Below, piece after piece: positions 23,812-30,573 of a DNA stretch of 30,573 nt. The position numbers and the translations under genes were made by a program. Position 1 is the first letter of the stretch, and every line of letters starts with the position of its first letter. The notes under the pieces are model-generated. The model worked only from the letters and a program-made list of their open reading frames with translations, had not been told where the DNA came from and ran no database searches. The stretch is taken from positions 1 through 30,573 of the forward strand of contig JAEYHZ010000020.1 of assembly GCA_023409265.1 (NCBI GenBank). Direction: 5' to 3'. Source of the DNA: Bacillota bacterium (lineage in GTDB: Bacteria; Bacillota; Clostridia; Acetivibrionales; DSM-1351).

Positions 23812-24504
23812 ATGCCGGGAGAAAAAGTGTTGGTCGTTGATGATGAGAAGGAGATTCGTGAGCTTATTGTCAAATATCTCAAAAGGGAAGGTATGCAGGT
23901 TTCTCAGGCTGAGTGCGGTTCTAGGGCACTAAAAATGATTTCACTTGATAATTTTAATCTGGTTGTTCTTGATATTATGATGAATGATATGGACGGCTTT
24001 GAAGTATTGCAGGAAATTAGAAAAAAGAGGCCTTATCTGCCGGTAGTTTTTCTTAGTGCAAGACAAGAAGATTATGATAAGATACTTGGGTTTGGTTTAG
24101 GAGCGGATGATTATGTAACCAAGCCTTTCAGCCCTGCTGAGCTTACAGCAAGGATAAAAGCTCACATCAGGCGTAACAGCGCTTTCCGTGAACCGGCCGG
24201 AGTTGAAGAGAATATTTCAGGCGGAGATTTATGTATAGACCTTAAAGGCTTCTCGGTTACCAAGAAGGGTATAAGGGTTGATATGACAGCAAGGGAATTC
24301 AAAGTACTGAGATTTTTCATGGAGAATCCAGGGAGAGTTTTTACCAAAGCACAAATTTATAAGAATGTTTGGGAAGACAATTTTGAGGATGATAACTCGG
24401 TTATGGTATATATAAGCCATATTCGTGATAAGATTGAGGACGATCCAAAAGAGCCGAAATATATACAAACAGTAAGAGGTATAGGATACAAGTTCGTAGT
24501 CTGA
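23812..24504 (+). CDS. OmpR-family response regulator
   Basis: A 230-residue two-component regulator. The receiver domain has the acidic pair in VVDDE (10-12), phospho-acceptor Asp54 (VVLDIMM), Ser82 and Lys104 (VTKPF). A winged-helix DNA-binding domain occupies about 135-228 (DMTAREFKVLRFFMENPGRV; VMVYISHIRDKIE; YIQTVRGIGYKF). The start at 23812 follows GGAGG by 8 bases; a GTG at 23788 precedes that site and is rejected. It is followed closely by its kinase gene. Its likely target is the phased-repeat array upstream of the preceding hydrolase gene. Confidence 0.94.
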   Translation: MPGEKVLVVDDEKEIRELIVKYLKREGMQVSQAECGSRALKMISLDNFNLVVLDIMMNDMDGFEVLQEIRKKRPYLPVVFLSARQEDYDKILGFGLGADDYVTKPFSPAELTARIKAHIRRNSAFREPAGVEENISGGDLCIDLKGFSVTKKGIRVDMTAREFKVLRFFMENPGRVFTKAQIYKNVWEDNFEDDNSVMVYISHIRDKIEDDPKEPKYIQTVRGIGYKFVV

Positions 24505-24526
24505 TGATATGAACCGGAGAATGGGT

Positions 24527-25936
24527 ATGAAGCTGAAAGTAAAAATTATTTTAATATTTGTTTCTTCAATAATAATTTCTTTAGTAATTTTTATGGCTGT
24601 CATCGTGTACCTTATGATGAATGGCTGGTGGGCCGGTATCAGTACCTATGACATGAACACTGTTTCGGATGGGACAGCAGTACAAATTCATGAAGCCGGT
24701 TCTTTTGAAAAAGAAAAGATCAAGCCCTTATTGGAAGAATGGAAAAGAAAGTATACCGGGATGGAGCTGGAGTTGTTTTCCAATGGATTCCAATTGATTT
24801 ATTCAACTGCTTCAAAACAGCAAATAAATTCATTGGATGAGCTGCTGCAAACTTTATCAAGGCATGGGCAATTTTCACAGGAGAGGTGGGCTGCAGCACG
24901 GGAAATTACTTTGCAGAACGGTGAGAAATGCTATCTGGCAGTTATTGTACCTGCTAAATATTATGCTGCGATTTCTTACAGTATTAACATGCCTAAAGGA
25001 ACAGGCATTTTCGGGCAGATGTTCCTGATTGGGCTGGGTATAACACTGCTTATATCCAGTGCCTTTGCCTATTTATTTACTAAAAATATTGTAAAGCGCT
25101 TTTCGGCACTTTACGGAGGAATATCACGATTTGAATTGGGGAATATGAATGTAAATATAAATGATAATTCAAACGATGAGCTTGGTTACCTGGCCTTGAC
25201 ATTCAACAGGATGTCCAAAAGGCTAAAAGAACAGATGGATGAGGAAAAGAGATATCAGGAGGAGAGAAAAAAGCTGGTTTCGGACATATCTCATGATTTA
25301 AGAACTCCGCTAACCTCCATAATAGGGTACTCAGAGTCTTTGGAAAATAATGTTTATGAGGATGAAGAAGAGAAGAAAAAATTTATTACGATTATCAGAA
25401 AAAAAGCTCTTTATATGGACAAACTCCTGAGAGAGCTTCTGGAGTATTCAAAGCTGGAAGCCGGGCGATATACACTGAAAAAGGCCAGGGAGGATGTTTC
25501 AGAGCTTGTAAGGGAGATTCTTATCGAGTATCTGCCGGTACTGCAGGAAAACAACATGGAGCTGATTACTGACATACCTGAAGAACCACTAACGGCCTGC
25601 ATAGACAGGGACGGAGTTTCCCGTGTTTTGAGAAATTTGATGGACAATGCAATAAAGTATGGAAGAGACGGGAATTTGGTTGAGGTATTACTTTTGGGAG
25701 AAAAGGATGCTTTCCGTATTGTGATAAAAGATGCTGGGCAGGGGATAGAAAAAAGGAACATGGAGATGATATTCAAACGCTTTTACAGAGTGGATAAAAG
25801 CAGAAATACAAGGGACGGAGGTATGGGGCTTGGCCTTGCTATAGCCCATGAGATTGTAAAAATGCATGGTGGCAGAATTTTTGCTGAAAGTACAGTAGGA
25901 GAGGGCACAACTTTTACAATAGTTCTGCCAATATAG
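24527..25936 (+). CDS. Sensor histidine kinase
   Basis: A 469-residue membrane sensor kinase. Two membrane segments (about 6-31 and 161-184) flank an outside domain of about 130 residues. Then come a HAMP linker, the HisKA box SDISHDLRTPLTS with His256, and the ATPase domain with NLMDNAIKYG, DAGQGI and GMGLGLAIAHEIVKMHGG. The start at 24527 has GGAGA about 7 bases upstream; an in-frame ATG at 24509, 2 bases after the TGA of the regulator gene's region, lacks a site. It partners the response regulator upstream. The signal is likely envelope-related from the neighbouring hydrolase. Confidence 0.93.
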   Translation: MKLKVKIILIFVSSIIISLVIFMAVIVYLMMNGWWAGISTYDMNTVSDGTAVQIHEAGSFEKEKIKPLLEEWKRKYTGMELELFSNGFQLIYSTASKQQINSLDELLQTLSRHGQFSQERWAAAREITLQNGEKCYLAVIVPAKYYAAISYSINMPKGTGIFGQMFLIGLGITLLISSAFAYLFTKNIVKRFSALYGGISRFELGNMNVNINDNSNDELGYLALTFNRMSKRLKEQMDEEKRYQEERKKLVSDISHDLRTPLTSIIGYSESLENNVYEDEEEKKKFITIIRKKALYMDKLLRELLEYSKLEAGRYTLKKAREDVSELVREILIEYLPVLQENNMELITDIPEEPLTACIDRDGVSRVLRNLMDNAIKYGRDGNLVEVLLLGEKDAFRIVIKDAGQGIEKRNMEMIFKRFYRVDKSRNTRDGGMGLGLAIAHEIVKMHGGRIFAESTVGEGTTFTIVLPI

Positions 25937-25977
25937 TGTCTATTAAGTGATTTTATGGATTATCCGTTTATATCAAT

Positions 25978-25992
25978 CTAATATTATATTAG
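25978..25992. repeat. Small perfect palindrome after the kinase gene
   Basis: CTAATAT and ATATTAG surround a single T. The gap 25937-26099 holds no other recognisable feature; the palindrome has no U-run and is not a convincing terminator. Confidence 0.3.
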
Positions 25993-26099
25993 TTTAGTAC
26001 TTTACATCAAAAATTTTTGAAGGGCAGAGGCTCTTTGACTCTACTCCTGATTTCCTGGGCTCACAGAGACAGAAAAGGATTGCCATAATTGTTACACTG

Positions 26100-26489
26100 C
26101 TAGTTTGCCTGATTCAGCTGTTTTATATATTTTTCGTAACAGCCTCCGTAATAATCTATTTTCCAATTAATTTTATCAAGATTTTTATTTAGTTCTTCTA
26201 TTTGTTTTAATACATCCTTACGATGTTGAATAAGCATTTCAAGACGGCTTTCAAGAGTTTGATCACCCTCCAGTGCTCCTTGAATGAATTTTTTTATCTG
26301 CCTGATAGGCATACCTGTATTTTTTAAGCAGCAAATCAGACCAAGCCATTCTATATCATTATCCGTAAAAAGCCTGTTTCCTGAACTGTCTCTTTCAACA
26401 AAAGGCAGCAGCCCTTCCTTTTCATAATATCTCAGTGTATATGCTGTAAGGTGCATTTTTTCAGCGGCCTGCTTTATAGTGTATTCCAT
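26100..26489 (-). CDS. MerR-family transcriptional regulator
   Basis: A 129-residue MerR-type activator with the N-terminal winged HTH (YTIKQAAEKMHLTAYTLRYY, EKEGLLPF) and a coiled-coil dimer helix (about 85-118). It resembles AdhR/NmlR-like proteins that respond to aldehydes, but the C-terminal sensor region is short and has only one late Cys (about 117), so the signal is unclear. GGGGG precedes the ATG. It diverges from an aldo-keto reductase gene whose promoter has MerR geometry, so that gene is the likely target. Confidence 0.9.
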   Translation of the reverse strand: MEYTIKQAAEKMHLTAYTLRYYEKEGLLPFVERDSSGNRLFTDNDIEWLGLICCLKNTGMPIRQIKKFIQGALEGDQTLESRLEMLIQHRKDVLKQIEELNKNLDKINWKIDYYGGCYEKYIKQLNQAN

Positions 26490-26742
26490 TGAAATACCCC
26501 CTTTAAACTTTATATATTTCTAAATTACACTTGGTTGTGCTTCAGGTCAAGAGGAATATTTTTTATAGGAGTATAGTGCCTGGATACAAGTCAATATTAA
26601 ATCTTTACATAACCGTTTACGTTTGTTTAACAGGCGTTATATTTAAATTTACATTTTATTATATTTTTGAACATTTTCATCTGGGTTTACATATACGTTC
26701 AAACGCGTTTTCAACCGTTTAACAAACATTTTCAAAATCTCA
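26490..26742. other. Intergenic region between merR-type and reductase genes
   Basis: No gene is supported. The segment carries repeated motifs: AACCGTTTA at 26611-26619 and 26713-26721, and GTTTGTTTAAC (26621-26631) opposite GTTTAACAAAC (26718-26728), a near inverted pair. These could be binding sites for another regulator. Confidence 0.35.
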
Positions 26743-26773
26743 TTGACTTATAGTTTACTCTATGGTATAGAAT
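26743..26773 (+). promoter_or_regulatory. MerR-type promoter of the aldo-keto reductase gene
   Basis: TTGACT (26743-26748) and TAGAAT (26768-26773) are 19 bases apart, the long spacing typical of promoters that MerR proteins twist into activity. The spacer holds an imperfect dyad (TATAG..CTATGG). The regulator gene is divergent, 70 bases lie to the reductase start. Confidence 0.75.
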
Positions 26774-26843
26774 TCGAATTAGTTAGTAATGTAATGATAT
26801 AGAGTTAAAATAGTAATACTAAATAAAAAGAGGTGTTAATTAT

Positions 26844-27761
26844 ATGAAAAGAATTGCTATTGGTAACGGTGCGTTAAGCGCATCGGAAATTTCTTTGGGA
26901 TGTATGAGAATAACCGAACTATCAAAAAAAGATGCTGAAGTGCTTGTAAATACAGCTTTGGAGGAAGGCATAGATTTTTTTGATCACGCTGACATTTACG
27001 CAGGAGGTAAGTCTGAGGAATTATTTGCTGATGCTATAGAGATGAAACCTTCAATAAGAGAGAAATTTATTATCCAGACTAAATGCGGTATAAGACCTGG
27101 ATTCTTCGATTTTTCAAAAGAGCATATTCTTAATTCTGTAGACGCAAGTCTTAAACGTTTGAAAACAGATTATATAGATGTGCTGCTTTTACATCGCCCA
27201 GATGCATTGGTAGAGCCTGAGGAGGTTGCCGAAGCTTTTTCAATCCTGTATAGCAGCGGTAAGGTGAGAAACTTCGGAGTCAGCAATCAAAATCCAATGC
27301 AGATCGAGCTTCTGAAAAAATATGTAAAACAAAGCCTTATTATAAACCAGCTTCAGTTGAGCATTATGCACACAGGGATGATTGATGCGGGTATCAATGT
27401 AAATATGACTGTAAACGGCTCATATGACAGAGATGGGAGTATTCTGGATTATTGCCGTCTCAACGATATAACCATACAGCCCTGGTCTCCGTTCCAATAC
27501 GGATTTTTTGAGGGAGTTTTCCTGGATAACGATAAGTTCCCCGAGTTAAACCAAAAAATTAACGAAGTAGCTGAGGCAAAGGGTGTAACAAATACAGCTA
27601 TTGCAATAGCATGGCTTTTGAGACATCCTGCAAAAATGCAGCCCATTGTAGGAACAACAAGCGTTTTACGTCTAAAAGACATATGCAAGGCATCAGAAAT
27701 TGAATTGTCGAGACCTGAGTGGTATGAAATATACAGGGCAGCAGGCAATAAGCTTCCTTGA
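26844..27761 (+). CDS. Aldo-keto reductase (YdhF-like)
   Basis: A 305-residue NADPH-dependent aldo-keto reductase. The catalytic tetrad is Asp47 and Tyr52 (FDHADIYAG), Lys80 (IQTKCG) and His117 (LLLHRPD). NADP-binding features GVSNQNP and the late IVGTTSVLRLKDI are present. The overall pattern resembles E. coli YdhF. It reduces aldehydes or ketones in the cytoplasm. The MerR-type promoter suggests induction by a toxic aldehyde or similar stress. SD AGAGGTG. It ends before a strong terminator. Confidence 0.92.
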   Translation: MKRIAIGNGALSASEISLGCMRITELSKKDAEVLVNTALEEGIDFFDHADIYAGGKSEELFADAIEMKPSIREKFIIQTKCGIRPGFFDFSKEHILNSVDASLKRLKTDYIDVLLLHRPDALVEPEEVAEAFSILYSSGKVRNFGVSNQNPMQIELLKKYVKQSLIINQLQLSIMHTGMIDAGINVNMTVNGSYDRDGSILDYCRLNDITIQPWSPFQYGFFEGVFLDNDKFPELNQKINEVAEAKGVTNTAIAIAWLLRHPAKMQPIVGTTSVLRLKDICKASEIELSRPEWYEIYRAAGNKLP

Positions 27762-27797
27762 TCAAATCCAAATCAGGTTTTAAGGAAAACACACTGC

Positions 27798-27844
27798 GCT
27801 GGAGACAACCTTGATTTTTTAGGATGGTTGTCTCCAGCTTTTTT
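27798..27844 (+). terminator. Rho-independent terminator of the reductase gene
   Basis: GCTGGAGACAACC (27798-27810) pairs perfectly with GGTTGTCTCCAGC (27826-27838) around a 15-base loop, followed by six T residues (27839-27844). It separates the reductase from the convergent glycosyltransferase gene. Confidence 0.92.
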
Positions 27845-27853
27845 GTACTTGCT

Positions 27854-28969
27854 TTATGCATCTTCCTTTAATTTAATATTATTTATAGCAATGCCCTTTT
27901 CAGAGAACATCTTCTCGAAAAGCTGTCTGTTATATACAACACTGGAATCTGTCGGTCTATATTTTGCAGCTTCTTCATTATGTTCATAAGCTTTTTGATA
28001 ATCTCCTAGGTTATAATAGCAGACACATAGCTGCAAATGGGGATACCAGGTGTAATACGCTGTATAAATAAAACTCCACCTGTCGGGGTCGGGAACCTGA
28101 TTTGCAGCCAGTTCATACCAGAAAGCAGCCGTCTTATAGTCTCTTTTTCTATGAAAGTTGTACCCTATTCGGCTGCATGCTTCTGCTCTTGGAGGTGAAA
28201 ATAGAAATGATTGAAAAAGTGACATTAACTCGTTATCGTAATCTCCCAGCCTCTGGTAGCAATCTCCTTTATATATACATGCAAATATTTTGTCCTCCAC
28301 CCAGCCATCCTTCATAGCAAGATTTTTGTCATAGCTTTCTATGGCATCGTTGAAACGTCCGTTTTCTCTTAATTCATTTCCATAGTAAAAATAGTCTCTT
28401 GCCGAGAAAGTATCCCCGCGGACTATTTTACTTTCAAAAATAGAAACGGTGCGGCCTACAGAGTGACGCAGCTTTTTATGAGTTACTGCAATATCTGAGT
28501 TTATAATTTTCCCGCGGACATCCAGATAGTTATGGCAATCCCCATACCATCGGTAGTTCTTTTTTCTTTTTACCAGCCGGTTACGGCGGTATCTCAAGGT
28601 TACATTTCCGTACTCGTCTGTACCTGCATCATAGTACATTGACACAGAGTCAACAGAGGGATCAAGAGTCTCTTTTAACAACTTGAATTTCATTTGATCA
28701 GACTCCAATAAAACGTCATCGGCATCCAAGTATAAAATATAATCTTTGGTGGCATATTTATATGACTCGTTTCTTGCAGCTGCAAAACTTTGTGACCATG
28801 GAAAATAAAATACACGGTCTGTGTACCGAAGAGCTATTTCCTTTGTCCGGTCTGTTGAGCCTGTATCTACGATATTAATTTCATCGACAATATCCTTTAC
28901 GGTATCTAAACAGCGTGCAAGTGTTTCCTCTTCGTTTTTTACAATCATACAAAGACTAATAGTAATCAT
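27854..28969 (-). CDS. SunS-like family 2 glycosyltransferase with TPR-like repeats
   Basis: A 371-residue cytoplasmic protein. Residues 1 to about 110 form a GT-A domain (ISLCMIVKNEEETLARCLDT, VDTGSTDRT, and the metal motif LDADD at 81-85). Residues from about 190 to 350 are helix-pair repeats like TPRs (GRFNDAIESYDKNLAMKDGW; GDYQKAYEHNEEAAKYRP). This domain order is shared with SunS-type transferases that glycosylate peptides or surface proteins. The neighbour is a Thr-rich collagen-like protein on the same strand, upstream, so that protein is a plausible acceptor. SD AAAGGA. Family assignment is firm; acceptor is inferred. Confidence 0.88.
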   Translation of the reverse strand: MITISLCMIVKNEEETLARCLDTVKDIVDEINIVDTGSTDRTKEIALRYTDRVFYFPWSQSFAAARNESYKYATKDYILYLDADDVLLESDQMKFKLLKETLDPSVDSVSMYYDAGTDEYGNVTLRYRRNRLVKRKKNYRWYGDCHNYLDVRGKIINSDIAVTHKKLRHSVGRTVSIFESKIVRGDTFSARDYFYYGNELRENGRFNDAIESYDKNLAMKDGWVEDKIFACIYKGDCYQRLGDYDNELMSLFQSFLFSPPRAEACSRIGYNFHRKRDYKTAAFWYELAANQVPDPDRWSFIYTAYYTWYPHLQLCVCYYNLGDYQKAYEHNEEAAKYRPTDSSVVYNRQLFEKMFSEKGIAINNIKLKEDA

Positions 28970-29113
28970 CTCTTAATCCTTTCTAACTGTTGATATAACT
29001 AATCTATTTTATTCTATTGATGTCAATATGTTACTTATTCCAAAGCCTTTAAAAACATATTCTGTGACAATAATAGCCATACAAAAGTATCACATAAAAA
29101 CACGTGATAAATA
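28970..29113. other. Leader region of the glycosyltransferase gene
   Basis: No gene is seen. On the minus strand a perfect TTGACA (complement of 29021-29026) lies 52 bases before the start codon but has no good -10 at normal spacing. An inverted repeat TATCAC (29088-29093) with GTGATA (29104-29109) lies further upstream. Confidence 0.3.
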
Positions 29114-29114
29114 G

Positions 29115-29140
29115 AAAATGCCGCAGGATTACGGCACTTT
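29115..29140 (-). terminator. Terminator-like hairpin after the collagen-like remnant
   Basis: On the minus strand AAAGTGCCG (29132-29140) pairs with CGGCATTTT (29115-29123) with one G-U pair around 8 bases, ending in a T-rich arm. It lies just after the remnant's stop at 29154-29156 and separates the collagen-like locus from the glycosyltransferase gene. Confidence 0.55.
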
Positions 29141-29153
29141 CTTTAACATTTTT

Positions 29154-29415
29154 TTACATTAACCGATTAATTGTCCAGATGATACCTGGAGATCCAGATC
29201 CGCCTAGATTAAGAGGAACAGTAATCCATCCGCTTCGTAGAAGAGACCGATAACATCGCCTGCTGATAATTCAACTTCCACCGGATAGGGTAACCGCACA
29301 TTTCCATTGGATTAGTATAAAGGCCGGTAGCAGGAACAGTATAGTTACCTGTTACTTTATTAAAGTTTGGTACCTCGGACATATTCCAACGGTCTGATAT
29401 TTTGCGGAATGCTTA
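29154..29415 (-). pseudogene. Decayed C-terminal domain of a collagen-like (BclA-type) protein
   Basis: Three minus-strand frames, used in turn, read as pieces of a BclA/C1q-like trimer domain: NFNKVTGNYTVPATGLY (near 29310-29360), VEVELSAGDVIGLFYEADG (near 29220-29275), then LNLGGSGSPGIIWTINRLM ending in TAA at 29154-29156. At least two frame breaks and probably an internal loss between the first two pieces make it non-functional. No Gly-X-Thr tract precedes it. It lies directly after the intact collagen-like gene, whose own C-terminal domain is of another kind. Confidence 0.65.
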
Positions 29416-29486
29416 AAAGCTTTTAAATTTTTTCAAACTAAGGTTTATTTAGCCGGGCTTAGTCTGGTTTGCGCTAAGGATTATGC

Positions 29487-30572
29487 TTAATAACTAACTT
29501 CCTCCTCAATCACGTTAACCCAGACAGTTACTCTAGAATTATTATTGGATGCAAAAAATCTAACTTCATACATTGACCAAAAACTCGAAATTGGATTTTG
29601 TACGCGAATCAATACCCAGTGCATTTCTCTCGAGTTGTTTAATAATAGCGAATCCTTTGTTACTGAGCCGCTTAGTGTTGAGTTATCTGAATAATCTCCT
29701 TCTAAAGCAATTCCTCCATCGTAAGAAGAAAACCGCCTATAATCATAACGAGTCGTTCCGTTAATAGGTGTTAGAACTAATTGCAATTGTGTGCTGTTTA
29801 CATATTCTATACGGTAGTTTAATCCATTTCCTAAGGGTACCTCAATAAAGCTACCTGATGTGGAAAGATTGCCGCGGTAGACTCTAATGGGTGATGGTCC
29901 TCGGGAAATTTCAAAGTTTAGTTCAATACCGGTATCGGTTTCTCCAGCGGTGACCTTTGCCGGTTCATCAGAAGCCACGGTCGTAACTGTTCCAACCGTA
30001 ACCGTTGGAGTTGGGCCGGTGGGTCCGGTAGCGCCTCTAGGACCAGTAGCACCAGTAGCGCCTGTCGCTCCAGTAGCACCTCTAGGTCCGGTCGCACCAG
30101 TCGCACCGGTAGCACCCGTAGCGCCAGTAGAACCGGCTACACCAGTAGGTCCAGTAGCACCTCTTGGACCAGTCACACCACTAGCACCGGTTGCGCCTGT
30201 CGCTCCAGTAGCACCGGTAGCACCCGTCGCACCAGTAGTACCGGTTACACCAACACCAGTCGGGCCAGTTGCACCACGAGGACCAGTCGCACCAGTAGCG
30301 CCTGTCGCTCCAGTAGTACCGGCAACACCAACACCAGTCGGGCCAGTAGCACCTCTTGGACCGGTAGCACCAGTAGCGCCTGTCGCTCCAGTAGTACCGG
30401 CAACACCAACACCAGTTGGACCTGTAGCACCACGAGGACCAGTCGGGCCAGTTGCGCCAGTAGCGCCTGTCGCTCCAGTAGCACCTCTGGGTCCGGTCGC
30501 ACCAGTAGCACCTGTAGCTCCAGTAGCGCCGGCAACACCAACACCCGTTGGTCCAGTAGCACCTCTAGGTCC
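29487..30572 (-). CDS. Collagen-like Gly-X-Thr repeat protein, 5' end outside window
   Basis: The reading frame is open from the right edge to a stop at 29487, giving 361 visible residues; the start lies beyond the window. About 185 residues are collagen-like triplets (GAT, GPT, GPR, GTT), almost all with Thr or Arg in the third place. A 170-residue C-terminal domain with no repeat follows (VRVYRGNL-type strands, TGIELNFEISRGPSPIRVYR, ending VTVWVNVIEEEVSY). Gly-X-Thr proteins form surface filaments, for example on spores, and the Thr residues are often glycosylated. The nearby SunS-like transferase fits this. The 5' part is needed to see a signal or exosporium-targeting sequence. Confidence 0.85.
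   Translation of the reverse strand, partial: GPRGATGPTGVGVAGATGATGATGATGPRGATGATGATGATGPTGPRGATGPTGVGVAGTTGATGATGATGPRGATGPTGVGVAGTTGATGATGATGPRGATGPTGVGVTGTTGATGATGATGATGATGASGVTGPRGATGPTGVAGSTGATGATGATGATGPRGATGATGATGATGPRGATGPTGPTPTVTVGTVTTVASDEPAKVTAGETDTGIELNFEISRGPSPIRVYRGNLSTSGSFIEVPLGNGLNYRIEYVNSTQLQLVLTPINGTTRYDYRRFSSYDGGIALEGDYSDNSTLSGSVTKDSLLLNNSREMHWVLIRVQNPISSFWSMYEVRFFASNNNSRVTVWVNVIEEEVSY
30014..30572 (-). repeat. Collagen-coding tandem repeat tract with a 78-bp super-unit
   Basis: The 9-bp-phased GGN repeats are organised into larger units. The GVGV-coding sequence (ACACCAACACC on the plus strand) recurs at 30247, 30325, 30403 and 30535, spacings of 78, 78 and 132 bases. Third-position differences between units show that they are not very recent copies. 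Confidence 0.8.
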
Positions 30573-30573
30573 G

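Noticed and set aside
30245..30562. Leu/Val-rich open frame on the minus strand
   Set aside because: It is the out-of-frame reading of the collagen repeat; the Gly-X-Thr frame is the coding one.
30014..30573. CRISPR-like appearance of regular short repeats
   Set aside because: The periodicity is 9 and 78 bases, keeps an open reading frame and has no unique spacers; it is protein-coding repeat.

Overview
The window looks like a low-GC Firmicute of the class Clostridia, probably near the cellulolytic Ruminiclostridium group. This rests on AT-rich intergenic DNA, strong AGGAGG ribosome binding sites, several TTG starts, a eukaryote-type hexokinase, a clostridial amt-PII pair, and a collagen-like Gly-X-Thr surface protein. 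The genus is an inference; no rRNA or taxonomic marker is present.

Region 1 (about 1-14010) is one functional block for salvage of peptidoglycan amino sugars. A GH4 phosphoglycosidase gene (minus strand) diverges from an RpiR-type regulator gene, with an inverted-repeat operator candidate between them. Then follow, all on the plus strand: MurQ etherase, a sugar ABC transporter (lipoprotein plus two permeases, no ATPase), AnmK kinase, a two-part GNAT acetyltransferase resembling glucosaminide acetyltransferases, a PIG-L deacetylase-like protein with an altered active-site motif, NamZ (exo-N-acetylmuramidase), NagZ (exo-N-acetylglucosaminidase) and a BadF-type MurNAc/GlcNAc kinase. NamZ and NagZ have no signal peptides. 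The simplest reading is that cell-wall oligosaccharides are imported whole, trimmed in the cytoplasm from the non-reducing end by NamZ and NagZ in turn, phosphorylated by MurK or AnmK, and converted to GlcNAc-6-P by MurQ. A lipoprotein N-acetylmuramoyl-L-alanine amidase with its own promoter follows and could free glycan strands from peptides outside the cell.

Region 2 (15121-19540) holds an amt-PII ammonium operon (minus), an unrecognised protein with two PH-like halves, and a eukaryote-type hexokinase followed by a possible structured RNA and a strong bidirectional terminator. Region 3 (19656-21540) is an ECF sigma factor/DUF4179 anti-sigma pair beside a decayed serine-recombinase fragment; it looks more GC-rich than its surroundings and may be acquired DNA. 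Region 4 (21600-25936) is a membrane-anchored beta-lactamase-fold protein with an OmpR-type response regulator and histidine kinase. Four 11-bp-phased TTAA direct repeats in front of it are a likely binding site for the regulator.

Region 5 (26100-27844) is a divergent MerR regulator/aldo-keto reductase pair with a typical MerR promoter (19-bp spacer). Region 6 (27854-30573) has a SunS-like glycosyltransferase with TPR-like repeats, a decayed C-terminal domain of one collagen-like protein, and the 3' part of an intact collagen-like gene that runs off the right edge. The glycosyltransferase plausibly decorates the threonine-rich collagen-like protein.
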